A stretch of DNA of 64,000 nt from CBFHWU01 sp965659665. Lineage in GTDB: Bacteria; Bacteroidota; Bacteroidia; Flavobacteriales; Flavobacteriaceae. Every line of letters begins with the position of its first letter. Position 1 is the stretch's first letter. A program made the translations under genes and the position numbers. The stretch covers positions 1-64,000 of the forward strand of contig CBFHWU010000031.1 of assembly GCA_965659665.1 (NCBI GenBank). The letters are read 5' to 3'. Shown here piece by piece: positions 35,901 to 45,189 of this stretch. The notes beneath the pieces are model-generated. The model made no database searches. It was not told where the DNA came from and saw nothing but the letters and a program-made list of their open reading frames with translations.

Positions 35901-37300
35901 TAGCTGAAATAGAAGATTTAAAAACGGTAATGGGAAAAGATAATGACGGTAAAGAAGTACTTATCGTTATTTCACGAACTACTGAAATTAAAGTACTGGA
36001 TAAGAAAAGCGGTTTAGTTTTAAGCTCGAACATCATCCCTTATGGGTCATTTTTAAATATTAAAAATGGTCAAACAATTAAACAAGGAGATGTGATATGC
36101 AAATGGGATCCCTACAATGGAGTAATCGTTTCTGAATTTTCAGGCTCTATCGGATATGAAAATATTGAACAAGGAGTTACTTTTCAAGTTGAAATCGACG
36201 AACAAACAGGTTTCCAAGAAAAAGTGATTTCAGAATCTCGAAATAAGAAAATCATCCCAACATTATTGATAAAAAACGAAAATGACTCTACCCTTCAATC
36301 CTATAACTTACCTGTTGGAGCTCACCTAATGGTAGACGACGGAGAAAGTATTGAAAATGGTAAAATTCTCGTAAAAATACCCCGTAAATCCGCTAAATCA
36401 GGTGATATAACTGGAGGTCTACCGCGAGTAACCGAGCTTTTTGAAGCACGAAATCCTTCGAATCCGGCGGTAGTTTCTGAAATTGATGGTGTAGTGAGTT
36501 TTGGTAAAATTAAAAGAGGTAATCGTGAGATTATTGTCGAGGCAAAAACAGGAGAAATTAAAAAATATTTGGTTAAACTATCCAACCAAATTTTGGTTCA
36601 AGAAAACGATTTTGTCAAAGCTGGCATGCCACTTTCTGATGGGGCGATTACCCCAAATGATATTTTGTCCATTAAAGGTCCATCTGCAGTTCAACAATAT
36701 TTGGTGAATGAAGTTCAGGAAGTATATCGATTACAAGGGGTAAAAATTAATGACAAACACTTTGAAGTAGTGGTACGCCAAATGATGCGTAAAGTAAAAT
36801 TAGATGACTCAGGTGATACTACTTTCCTTGAAGGTCAGCTGGTACACAAATCGGACTTTATTAATGAAAATGATCGATTATTTGGTATGAAGGTGGTTAC
36901 TGAAGCAGGAGATTCTGAGCACTTGAAGTCTGGTCAAATAGTTTCTACAAGACAATTAAGAGACGAAAACTCGTTGTTACGCCGAGAAGATAAAGCCTTA
37001 GTTGAGGCCCGTGATGCTGTTAATGCAACAGCAACCCCTATTCTACAAGGGATAACTCGGGCATCTCTTCAAACGAAATCATTTATTTCGGCGGCTTCTT
37101 TCCAAGAAACTACCAAGGTACTCAACGAGGCAGCTGTTGCAGGTAAAATAGATACGCTAGAAGGACTGAAAGAAAATGTTATTGTAGGACACAAAATTCC
37201 AGCAGGAACTGGTAATCGCGCATTTAATGACATCATTGTTGGATATACCGACGAATATGAAGAGCTATTAGCAAAAAAAGAGTTTAACATCAATTTATAA
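32999..37300 (+). CDS. rpoC: RNA polymerase beta' subunit
   Basis: A 1433-residue catalytic subunit. The N-terminal zinc ribbon (CxC then CxxC near 63-82), the Mg-chelating NADFDGD at 475-481, the trigger loop region (QSIGEPGTQLTLRTFH) and the second zinc site (CEAKKGICAKCYG) are present. The jaw region carries the long lineage-type insert with repeated beta-strands near 940-1130. Its last base is the first base of the DUF3467 start codon. Confidence 0.99.
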   Translation: MARNNEVLQQKSFNKISIGLSSPETILAASKGEVLKPETINYRTHKPERDGLFCERIFGPIKDFECACGKYKRIRYKGIICDRCGVEVTEKKVRRDRVGHINLVVPVAHIWYFRSLPNKLGYLLGLPSKKLDMIIYYERYVVIQPGEAKNVEGEPVQKMDFLTEEEYLNILESLPQENLYLEDSDPNKFIAKMGADCLIDLLGRIDLDELSFELRHKANNETSKQRKTEALKRLQVVESLREANKNRENKPEWMIMKAIPVIPPELRPLVPLDGGRFATSDLNDLYRRVIIRNNRLKRLIEIKAPEVILRNEKRMLQESVDSLFDNTRKSSAVKTDANRPLKSLSDSLKGKQGRFRQNLLGKRVDYSARSVIVVGPELKLFECGLPKNMAAELYKPFIIRKLIERGIVKTVKSAKKIIDNREPVVWDILESVLKGHPVLLNRAPTLHRLGIQAFQPKLIEGKAIQLHPLACTAFNADFDGDQMAVHLPLGPEAILEAQILMLASHNILNPANGSPITVPSQDMVLGLYYMTKARKSTKDHPVLGEGLTFYDAEEVNIAFNENKVSLNAVIKIRAVDFNEAGELVPQIIETTVGRVLFNQVVPEKAGFINEVLTKKSLRDIIGNILKVTSVPETAAFLDKIKDMGYSFAFKGGLSFSLGDIIIPPEKNTLISGANEDVDGIMANYNMGLITNNERYNQVIDVWTSTNAKLTELAMKRIREDQQGFNSVFMMLDSGARGSKEQIRQLTGMRGLMAKPKKSNAGGGEIIENPILSNFKEGLSILEYFISTHGARKGLADTALKTADAGYLTRRLHDVAQDVIVNQEDCGTLRGITVESLKKNEEVVEKLGDRVLGRVALHDVINPLTSEVIVQSGELILDHHIQHIDASPLESVEVRSALTCEAKKGICAKCYGRNLATGKTVQMGEAVGVIAAQSIGEPGTQLTLRTFHVGGIAGNISEENKLVAKFNGVAEIEDLKTVMGKDNDGKEVLIVISRTTEIKVLDKKSGLVLSSNIIPYGSFLNIKNGQTIKQGDVICKWDPYNGVIVSEFSGSIGYENIEQGVTFQVEIDEQTGFQEKVISESRNKKIIPTLLIKNENDSTLQSYNLPVGAHLMVDDGESIENGKILVKIPRKSAKSGDITGGLPRVTELFEARNPSNPAVVSEIDGVVSFGKIKRGNREIIVEAKTGEIKKYLVKLSNQILVQENDFVKAGMPLSDGAITPNDILSIKGPSAVQQYLVNEVQEVYRLQGVKINDKHFEVVVRQMMRKVKLDDSGDTTFLEGQLVHKSDFINENDRLFGMKVVTEAGDSEHLKSGQIVSTRQLRDENSLLRREDKALVEARDAVNATATPILQGITRASLQTKSFISAASFQETTKVLNEAAVAGKIDTLEGLKENVIVGHKIPAGTGNRAFNDIIVGYTDEYEELLAKKEFNINL

Positions 37301-37611
37301 TGAGTGATAAGACAAAAAAAGAAGCCAATTTAAATATTGAACTTGATCCAGAAATGGCTCAAGGAACATATTCTAATTTAGCTATCATTAATCATTCGGT
37401 TTCTGAGTTTGTTGTTGATTTTATCAATATCATGCCTGGAGCTCCAAAAGCTAAAGTCCGCTCTCGCATAATTTTAACTCCCCAACACGCCAAACGTTTT
37501 TTAAAAGCCTTAGGGGATAATGTACAACGATTTGAAGCTGCTCATGGGGAAATAAAAGAGTACGATCCTCCTCAAATTCCTCTTAATTTTGGACCTACAG
37601 GCGAAGCTTAA
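37300..37611 (+). CDS. DUF3467 family protein
   Basis: A 103-residue protein translationally coupled to rpoC (TAATG overlap). It has the family features ELDPEMAQGTYSNLAIINHS, EFVVDFINIMPG, AKVRSRIILTPQHAKRFL and a proline-rich tail. Conserved with rpoC in Bacteroidota; function unknown, but the linkage suggests a role near transcription. A Rho-independent hairpin follows 43 bases after the stop. Confidence 0.88.
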   Translation: MSDKTKKEANLNIELDPEMAQGTYSNLAIINHSVSEFVVDFINIMPGAPKAKVRSRIILTPQHAKRFLKALGDNVQRFEAAHGEIKEYDPPQIPLNFGPTGEA

Positions 37612-37653
37612 TAGAAGCCAAATGTACCGGATCCTAAAACAACAAATACAGCT

Positions 37654-37690
37654 AATGAGCTCGATATTTTATCGAGCTCATTCATTTTAG
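37654..37690 (+). terminator. Terminator of the rpoBC operon
   Basis: AATGAGCTCGATA (37654-37666) pairs perfectly with 37670-37682, 13 bp with a 3-base loop, followed by CATTTTAG. The T-run is short but the stem is strong and the position after the last gene fits. Confidence 0.8.
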
Positions 37691-38553
37691 AGTCACAGAT
37701 ACTTTACTCTATTGATTGAAATACTGAATATTAACTTGAGGGTCTACGTTAAGATTTTTAACGATCCTATATTTTTCAGTAAAATACTATTCTCGTTTGA
37801 AAAAAATAATGAACTTTTATGTCATGGTGTTTATCTTGACATTCGTCTATATTCCCACTCTGTTTTTATGTTATTTTTGCTTCAAGATCTTTTCAAACAT
37901 ATTATTAGATTAGTTTTACGCCATAATATATCAAGGGCTACGCCTTCTTGCAGCCCACAATATGATTTATATTTTTAAAATCTTGAACCAAAGTACAATC
38001 TCTTTTGTTCTATCCCACGAATAACTCTGTTTTTTCTACGCATAAAATGCCCCCGAATCGTATCTAACTTTTTGAGGACACTTCAATTTTGAGTGGCTTT
38101 AGCCAAGTTAAATAAAGTTTTACTGTAACAGCTGATACTGCTGGACAAGTTTGTTTAATCCCTTGGTATAATTTTTATGTAATAATATCATTACCAATAT
38201 TTTAATAATAAGTAATAACACGACCATAAGTATAACTCATGAATAAAAACATAATAAAATATGATAGCGTAAATTTTTTCATAAGTAGGGTATTTAGTTA
38301 AAGTAATAATTCAGGATTTTGTTATGTAAGATTTTATCACAAACATTCAAAAAATAAATCTTTATGCGGCATTAAATTACCTAAATATAACGACAATATG
38401 TTGGTGATAGCGGTAATATGAATTGGTGGTGATCTAGAAAGAAATAGTGTAGGGGGGAGTTACATTGTATTACAGCCGTGAAATGCCACCTTATAAAGTG
38501 TCACTTTATGGCAACTAGGAGAGTAGGTAAATTCTTCAAAAAGAAGAGACTTT
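37691..38553. other. Gene-poor gap of about 0.86 kb
   Basis: AT-rich DNA without a convincing gene; the one longer open frame (about 37712-37978) has low-complexity, unnatural composition. Small palindromes are present: GGGCT/AGCCC at 37935-37955, and ATAAAGTG-T-CACTTTAT at 38493-38509 within a GCC/GGC frame. The stretch could be a decayed gene or an insertion-site scar; I cannot recognise its origin. Confidence 0.6.
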
Positions 38554-39984
38554 TTATTGCAGTAAAAGTCCTAGCTTCTCTTCAAACGGTGGGTAAGAAG
38601 GACGGTAAAAATGGTTTTGCACAATTAATCCTTCCTTGTCTATTAAAACATAATGAGGAATTCCTGAAACCTGATAATTTTGTTTGATCTCTAATCTATC
38701 ATCCCCAGCAAATAAATGAATTCCTCCTTTAGATTGATTGACGACCATTTCTTTCCATGCGTCTTTATTTTCATCGGTAGAGACATTAAGAAACACCACT
38801 TCTTGGTCAGCGAATTTTTTTATGAATTCTTCCCAATACGGAGCTTCCCCTTTGCAAGGCCCGCACCATGTTGCCCAAAAATATAACACCACATATTTTC
38901 CTTTAAAATCTTCAATTGACCTCAATTCCTCTTGGATATCCTTTATCTCAAAGGAAGGAGCTCTTATCCCTTTCCCGAGTAGTTTTAAGCGTGTAATAGC
39001 CTCATCAAACTCTTTTATAAATTCGGGATTAGATACATTTTTGTAATATATTTCTGTAATCAATGAAAGATGTTCATTTTCTATAAACTTCAACCTTTTA
39101 TCATCGATTAAAAAGCGATGTAAAAACTCTTCTTTTCTGTTTTTACTTCCCAATCTATCAAGTTCATCGATGTATGCCAATGTAGCCTCAGCACCTATGA
39201 AATAAGTCGAATATTTACTTTGAGGGACCCCTTGACTTAGTAACATATCGTATGTACTTCTATAAATCAATGATTTAAGCAATTTTTTGTAAGATTCATT
39301 CTTGTATTTTTTGGGATCTACCGGCCATATCAATTTTGAAATATCTTTAAGTGATTGATAATAATTTATACTATCCCCTTTAGCTTTGGTTGATAATTCG
39401 TGAGAAATTAAATAATTTACTTTATCATTTAATTGCTTATAGTATAGATTTTCCTTTTGAAGCGAATAGTATTCTTCATCTAACGAATTTGAGTCCAAAA
39501 AGAGAGAATCTAATGCCTGTATATTTTTTTTATGTAATACTTCAACGTAATCTTTAAATTCTCCCCAAGGGAGTTTAAATCTTAGGTAGTGTTCTTTAGT
39601 TTGATACTTTACACTTAGGAATTTCTCAAACAACGCTTCATTTTTCCCAAAAGTACATTGTAGCCACCCTCTTTTGGTAATAATAATATCTAGCTCTTTG
39701 TTAGGAATCAAGTAGCTTCTTTTTTTACTGATGATTTCTCCCTTATCGTAAAGAATTAAAGAAATATTTTGAAGGTTTTTTACATGTATTTTCTTTTGAA
39801 ATGTAGAATCTATAATGTTGAGTGTGTCGATAATGTTTTGGTTTACATCTTCAATAACAATTCCTACAGGGTGTGGGTAATTATTAGTCACCTTAACCTC
39901 TACGTATTCCAAGGAAAGCATTTTAGATATGAGAATGACAATGACTCCTAAAACACATGTGATTACAAAGAGTTTTTTTTTCAT
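38554..39984 (-). CDS. TlpA-like thioredoxin-fold protein
   Basis: A 476-residue protein with an N-terminal membrane segment (about 4-24) as signal anchor, so it acts in the periplasm or at the membrane. Residues ~30-100 form beta-rich repeats like the DUF4369 modules; a helical middle follows; the C-terminal domain from ~335 is an AhpC/TlpA thioredoxin fold with active site WCGPC at 373-377 and cis-Pro (GIPHY, Pro443). TlpA-type enzymes reduce disulfides or sense redox state. It lies 12 bases downstream of the SusD gene and is probably the last gene of that operon. Confidence 0.87.
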   Translation of the reverse strand: MKKKLFVITCVLGVIVILISKMLSLEYVEVKVTNNYPHPVGIVIEDVNQNIIDTLNIIDSTFQKKIHVKNLQNISLILYDKGEIISKKRSYLIPNKELDIIITKRGWLQCTFGKNEALFEKFLSVKYQTKEHYLRFKLPWGEFKDYVEVLHKKNIQALDSLFLDSNSLDEEYYSLQKENLYYKQLNDKVNYLISHELSTKAKGDSINYYQSLKDISKLIWPVDPKKYKNESYKKLLKSLIYRSTYDMLLSQGVPQSKYSTYFIGAEATLAYIDELDRLGSKNRKEEFLHRFLIDDKRLKFIENEHLSLITEIYYKNVSNPEFIKEFDEAITRLKLLGKGIRAPSFEIKDIQEELRSIEDFKGKYVVLYFWATWCGPCKGEAPYWEEFIKKFADQEVVFLNVSTDENKDAWKEMVVNQSKGGIHLFAGDDRLEIKQNYQVSGIPHYVLIDKEGLIVQNHFYRPSYPPFEEKLGLLLQ

Positions 39985-39996
39985 AAATACATTTCT

Positions 39997-41433
39997 CTAA
40001 TCATTTTGTTCTAAGTCGGGTTGAAAGTCTGAAATAATTTTTCCTGGTATTTGAATTACAAACCTATCATCTCCAGCTGGAAGTGTTATCGTTTCAGTTC
40101 CCTCACTTGTTATAATATCATGGCTGATACTAATATTAAACCCTTCATTATTGAGTCTCTTGATATCAAACCAACGTAGACCATTATACATATGTTCAAT
40201 TCTTCTTTCTTTTATGATTTCTAATAACAATTCTTCTTTGTTAGTACTGTCGTTATGCACATAGTTGGGTATTCTTACAGACCTTAGACCGTTCAAAAAA
40301 CTTTCTGCTGCCTCTAAATCATCTAATCGTGCATTGGTTTCGGCCAACATCAGAAAGACATCAGGAACATTGGGTGCTGTAATTCTAATCGGGGTGGTTG
40401 AATATACGAATCTTGTGTGATGGGGAACGCGTCCGACACTGCCGTTGGGAGCAGTTCCCTCAAAACTAAACAGTGTTAATCGAGTATCCTCAGGATCCAT
40501 ATCATTCAATAAATCATCCGACAAAAACCACAGCTCCTGAGACGAAAACAAACCTTTCGCAGCTCCTTCTTTTACCCAAAGTACTTCTTTGTGATTAAAC
40601 CAAGAGGTTTTTGGCCACAAATCAGGGTCGCCATTATGATCGCTCAGGGGTATTAATCCAACTCTGCTGTCGGCCATTATCATGTCATAGGATTGTTGAG
40701 CAGCCATTCGTGCTGCTTCCCAATTTCCCTTATACAACTCAATTCGAGCCAAAAGCGCATAGCCCGAAACTTTTGAAGGTCGATAGTTTAAGCTTGGAAA
40801 TTGCTCTGGAAAATCAGGTAAGATTTCCAAAGCGCCTTCCAAATCATCTTCTATAAGTTGATATACCTCAGCGACTGTAGAACGAGGAATAGGGTCTTGT
40901 AACGGATCGGGTTTTAGTACAATAGGTACTCCTAAATCAGTATTTGATGTCGATGGATTATAATGCTTACCATATAAATTCACTAATGAAAAATAGGCAT
41001 GAGCTCTTCGCATCAATGCCCACCCTTTAATTTTGCCTTGTTCTTGTTCGGTATCAACCCCTAATTCGGCATGGTCAATTTTAGATAATACATAATTAGC
41101 CATAAAAATTTCGGTATATGAATTCCTCCAATCAAGATCACTTTCTTCGTTTTGAAAAAGTTGATCTTCCCAACGATAAGCTCTGATGTTATAGAGCTCC
41201 GTTCCAGAAGTTAGTTGTCGAAGTATTTCATCATAATCAGGATAATAGATGTCATCACTCATCACTATTGGGATAGACACTCCAAAATCATATAACGGAT
41301 CAATTAAGATGTTTCTTAAGTCAGCTACCGTAGTAGGGATAACTTGTCCTTCGGGAGAGTTATCTAAAAAATCGTCACAAGTCCAAAAAAACAACCCAAC
41401 GATAATCAAAAGTATATTGTGTTTAAGTTTCAT
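39997..41433 (-). CDS. SusD/RagB-family nutrient-binding lipoprotein
   Basis: A 478-residue surface lipoprotein that forms the lid of the SusC transporter. The signal peptide ends at a lipobox (FWTC, Cys19) followed by DD, typical for surface export. TPR-like helices (GWALMRRAHAYFSLVNLYGKHY, PSKVSGYALLARIELYKGNW) and the C-terminal LLEIIKERRIEHMYNGLRWFDIKR motif are conserved in SusD. The substrate is not apparent from the sequence. Confidence 0.95.
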   Translation of the reverse strand: MKLKHNILLIIVGLFFWTCDDFLDNSPEGQVIPTTVADLRNILIDPLYDFGVSIPIVMSDDIYYPDYDEILRQLTSGTELYNIRAYRWEDQLFQNEESDLDWRNSYTEIFMANYVLSKIDHAELGVDTEQEQGKIKGWALMRRAHAYFSLVNLYGKHYNPSTSNTDLGVPIVLKPDPLQDPIPRSTVAEVYQLIEDDLEGALEILPDFPEQFPSLNYRPSKVSGYALLARIELYKGNWEAARMAAQQSYDMIMADSRVGLIPLSDHNGDPDLWPKTSWFNHKEVLWVKEGAAKGLFSSQELWFLSDDLLNDMDPEDTRLTLFSFEGTAPNGSVGRVPHHTRFVYSTTPIRITAPNVPDVFLMLAETNARLDDLEAAESFLNGLRSVRIPNYVHNDSTNKEELLLEIIKERRIEHMYNGLRWFDIKRLNNEGFNISISHDIITSEGTETITLPAGDDRFVIQIPGKIISDFQPDLEQND

Positions 41434-41444
41434 GATGTATAGTT

Positions 41445-44400
41445 TTAAAAGTCAAGTTTTAATGATAATGTAGCTGTACTTGGTGGGCTTGGAGCACCAA
41501 CATTAGCATTCATATTACCGCCATAGTATTCAGGATCTACGTCCCATTTGTTGGCAGTCCATAACCAAAGATTGGTGAATTGAAGGTTAATCTTCGCATT
41601 GTCAATAAATAATTTTTTTAAAATATTGTCCGAAAAACGATAGCCAAAAGAAAGATATCGCAACCTTATAAAATCCCCATCATCTATATTTCTATCGCTT
41701 AAGGCATAACTAGAGATTACAGATCTGTACTGATTGGGTGTTGTGCCGATTCCTGGGATATCTGTATGCTCCTCATCTCCAGGCTCCCTCCAACGATCTA
41801 TAAGAATTTTGCTAACTCCTGATCGATAATCTTGATAGTTCCTGTTTCTTCCTACAGGTCCTCGGATGACATGCCCAAAAGAATATGAAAAAGAAATAGA
41901 CATGTCAAAATTTTTGTAACTTAAATTATTAATCAATCCTCCAAAATATTTTGGATTTATTACACCAGCAACTTTTTTTTCCAATTCGACTTCAAATTCA
42001 CGTACGCCTACTAAATCTCCATTTACGCCGTAACGCAATGCCTCTCCATTTTCGTCCAAGCCTGCATATTGATATACATAAAGAGCATCTACGGGGTCTC
42101 CTTCATGATAGATCTCATTACTGTAATTTGGAGTTCTGGTATTTCCAGTATCCCCTTTAATTACTTCTGATGTTGAAGAACTAAAGTTTAGGGTGCTGTT
42201 CCATATAAAACTTCCTCGATCCAAAATTTTTGAGGATAAATGCAGATCAATTCCTTGATTTTTAGTTTCTCCAAAATTTTGCTGAAGCGTCGATATGTAA
42301 GTAGCAGGTGCAAACGTTGGGTCAAGTGTTTTTCTTGCGAATATGTCTTCCCCTTTCTTTAAATAATATTCCAAACTTCCCCATAATTGGTTGTCAAAAA
42401 GACCAAAATCAACGCCGAAGTTGATTGTTCTTATTCGTTCCCATTTCAAATTAGGATTTGGCAAAGTAGTGGGTCTAAGATAGGTCTCATTAGGTCTGTC
42501 AACACTAGTCCTTGAACTCGCAATAAGCACCTTTCCTTCAGTTGAAGCGATATTTCCGTTAAACCCATAAGTAGTTCTAAGTTTAAGATGGTTGATAAAA
42601 GCAGATGTATGTAAGAAATTTTCTTTCGATAGTAACCATCCAAGTCCTGCCGACCAGAAAGGGGAGGTTCTGTTTTTTGGATCAGAACCAAAAAAGTTTG
42701 TTCGATCCAATCTCCCACTAACAGTAAGATCATATTTATCATCCCAAGTTATTCCTATACTAGAAAATCCAGAAACAAATCTCGAATCTGTTTTTTGTCT
42801 AAAATATGGGTATATGGTAAATCCCTGACTTCCTAAAAGTTGATAATCAAGACGATCAGCAACAAGAGAAGTAGGGTCATAACCCCAAAGATCTTGTTTA
42901 ATAAAGTCACCTGTTCTTTTCTGAACTTCACCTCCAAAAAGACCTGAAATATTTCCCTTTTTAAGAAAATTATAGTCAAAGCTAATAGTAGACCTCCACA
43001 ACCAATTTACCAAGTCGGATGTTGCTAATTTTAGATTTGGCTTTCTTGGGAAGTTTACGGAAAGACCTTCTTCCGCACTATAAGTAGTCAATCTGTTTAT
43101 TTGTTGTCTCACACTGAATTTTTCTAAAGTATTTAATCTACTTTGAAAAGAGTTGCTATTCTCATATTGGTATTGAATTCCTAACTTTATGTTTGGATTA
43201 ATTTCATAATCCAATCTCGCTTGAATACGATGTAAATCATTTTCAACAGTTTCATCTAAGGCTCTTTGTTCCTGCAACCAATTAAACCTCCAATTCAAAT
43301 ATCCTCTTTCGTCATACATCTCCATTTGATGAGGGTATGCACGATTATCTGAACGATATTGATGCAAGTAATTTCCGTTTTCATCTAAAAAACTTTCATA
43401 AGGAAACAGACCTCTGAAATTGGAATAGCTCAATCCATTTTCTTTTCGATTAGTCAAGAGGGTTGTATAATCTAATTTAACGTCTAGGCCTTCTAAGACT
43501 ACATCATTGGCACCAATCACCCCTCGAATTGAATATTGATCTTCATTATCGCCTTCATGCTGTGATTGTTTCGTACTAGACATAGCTGTAATAAGAAAAT
43601 TCATTTTTTCGGTATTTCCTGAAATGTATAAGTTTGAGCGTTGAAACATTTCTTCTCTCAAAAGCAAGTCGCTCCATTGTTGTCTTGCATCTACTTTTCT
43701 GAGTCCGTCGATTAAAACTTCTGCCTCTTGATCGGTTATGCTACCCTCTAAATCACGGGCACGAAAAATACCTGATAATGCTTCGTAATTTCTAAATAAA
43801 CTTACCCTTCCGGCATCATATAACTCTGTGACCAAGTCAATAGTTTGACTTGAATCCATAAGATAGAAATCATCCAGTTCGGGTTTGGATAAGCCAAAGG
43901 TAAAATCTTGAGTGAAGCTGGCTTTGACTGTATTATTTCCCGCTCGATCTCTTCCCGAATATGTTTCTATTACAATTACACCGTTTGCGGAACGGACTCC
44001 CCAAATCGATGCAGCCGCTGCATCTTTTAAAACAGTAATACTTTTTATATCCCTGGGATTTAGCGTACCAAAAAGCGACCCGCTTGCGTCATTAACATCG
44101 TCAATATCAGTGATAAAGTTTAGCCCCGAAGAAGATAAATTTAAATTTTGATTTCCTGAACTTATGGGAAACCCATCAACGACTACCAGCGGATCATTTC
44201 TTCCTGAAAGACTACTGATACCTCGAATCGTAATACTGGGTTCTCCTTGAGCGTTATTTTGGATCAATAGCCCTGAAACAGAACCTTCAAGCGCATTCAG
44301 CACATTTTCAGAAACGACTCTATCGATATCGTCTGAATTTAACTTTGACATTGATCCCGTAGCTCGCTCTCTTGTTAGATGTTGGTATCCTGTCAACACT

Positions 44401-45110
44401 ACTTCGTCTAAATCACTTAGGGATGGAATTAATACGATTTCTACAAACTTTTGATCAGTAATCGTTATTTCTTGACTTTCCATTCCTATATAGGAAAAAA
44501 CCAATAGTTGATTAGGTTCAACCTCAATCATAAAACCTCCGTCAAATTCTGTTGAAACTCCTTTACGACTCCCTTTCACATAAACAGATACTCCAGGAAG
44601 TGGATTACCGTCCTGATCAACAACACGACCACTTATTTTAGGTTGTTGATCAACATCTAATGTTTCACTGAGCTTTTCAGCTGAAATTGACGAAATTTTT
44701 CTCCTTTTTTCCTTCTTAATCATGAAATCCATTTGTTTTGCAATGGTACTGTTGTTTTTAGGAAACAAAATGATTTGTGATTTGAAAAAACGAAAATCAA
44801 TATTAGTACTTTCGAATAACAAGTCAATAACGTCACCTATCTCCATTTCATAAACATGTAGAGATTTTTTCACCGAATGGTCAATGAGTTTATTGTTATA
44901 GAAAAATGAAAATTGAGATTGTTTTTCAATTTCCTCCATAATTATTTTTAAAGAACTGTTTTCTAATTGGACACTGATTTGTGCTTCAAGATCAAAGGAC
45001 ATTAACTTGCTAATGGTCAAAAATGTTACAATAACGTATAATTTCATTATTCGAATTAAATACTTTGAATTTTTGTTATTGTTTTGACAAACTGAATGAC
45101 AATTTTTCAT
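41445..45110 (-). CDS. SusC/RagA-family TonB-dependent outer-membrane transporter with STN domain
   Basis: A 1221-residue transporter paired with the SusD gene. An N-terminal extension precedes the signal peptide (a second start 21 codons in at 45047 is possible). Then come an STN secretin/TonB domain (~45-110), which in FecA-type receptors signals to the FecR anti-sigma factor, a carboxypeptidase-like domain (SGRVVDQDGNPLPGVSVYV), a TonB plug (with SISSLSGRNDPLVVVDGFPI), and a 22-strand barrel ending SLKLDF. The STN domain and the upstream sigma/FecR pair make surface-signal regulation likely. Confidence 0.95.
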   Translation of the reverse strand: MKNCHSVCQNNNKNSKYLIRIMKLYVIVTFLTISKLMSFDLEAQISVQLENSSLKIIMEEIEKQSQFSFFYNNKLIDHSVKKSLHVYEMEIGDVIDLLFESTNIDFRFFKSQIILFPKNNSTIAKQMDFMIKKEKRRKISSISAEKLSETLDVDQQPKISGRVVDQDGNPLPGVSVYVKGSRKGVSTEFDGGFMIEVEPNQLLVFSYIGMESQEITITDQKFVEIVLIPSLSDLDEVVLTGYQHLTRERATGSMSKLNSDDIDRVVSENVLNALEGSVSGLLIQNNAQGEPSITIRGISSLSGRNDPLVVVDGFPISSGNQNLNLSSSGLNFITDIDDVNDASGSLFGTLNPRDIKSITVLKDAAAASIWGVRSANGVIVIETYSGRDRAGNNTVKASFTQDFTFGLSKPELDDFYLMDSSQTIDLVTELYDAGRVSLFRNYEALSGIFRARDLEGSITDQEAEVLIDGLRKVDARQQWSDLLLREEMFQRSNLYISGNTEKMNFLITAMSSTKQSQHEGDNEDQYSIRGVIGANDVVLEGLDVKLDYTTLLTNRKENGLSYSNFRGLFPYESFLDENGNYLHQYRSDNRAYPHQMEMYDERGYLNWRFNWLQEQRALDETVENDLHRIQARLDYEINPNIKLGIQYQYENSNSFQSRLNTLEKFSVRQQINRLTTYSAEEGLSVNFPRKPNLKLATSDLVNWLWRSTISFDYNFLKKGNISGLFGGEVQKRTGDFIKQDLWGYDPTSLVADRLDYQLLGSQGFTIYPYFRQKTDSRFVSGFSSIGITWDDKYDLTVSGRLDRTNFFGSDPKNRTSPFWSAGLGWLLSKENFLHTSAFINHLKLRTTYGFNGNIASTEGKVLIASSRTSVDRPNETYLRPTTLPNPNLKWERIRTINFGVDFGLFDNQLWGSLEYYLKKGEDIFARKTLDPTFAPATYISTLQQNFGETKNQGIDLHLSSKILDRGSFIWNSTLNFSSSTSEVIKGDTGNTRTPNYSNEIYHEGDPVDALYVYQYAGLDENGEALRYGVNGDLVGVREFEVELEKKVAGVINPKYFGGLINNLSYKNFDMSISFSYSFGHVIRGPVGRNRNYQDYRSGVSKILIDRWREPGDEEHTDIPGIGTTPNQYRSVISSYALSDRNIDDGDFIRLRYLSFGYRFSDNILKKLFIDNAKINLQFTNLWLWTANKWDVDPEYYGGNMNANVGAPSPPSTATLSLKLDF

Positions 45111-45162
45111 AATTTCACATATTATTAGGTATTATATTTTAATACTGATTAAACACTTGTTT

Positions 45163-45188
45163 AAAGAGCGTGTTGCAGCACGCTCTTT
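45163..45188 (-). terminator. Hairpin between fecR and susC
   Basis: AAAGAGCGTG (45163-45172) and CACGCTCTTT (45179-45188) form a perfect 10-bp stem with a 6-base loop, starting 2 bases after the fecR stop on the minus strand. The minus-strand T-run is short (TTT then AAAC); the plus-strand run is longer. It may attenuate read-through from the regulator genes into susCD. Confidence 0.65.
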
Positions 45189-45189
45189 T

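Noticed and set aside
37712..37978. An 88-codon frame after the rpoBC terminator.
   Set aside because: Unnatural amino acid composition, no start context and no recognisable family; likely chance in AT-rich DNA.
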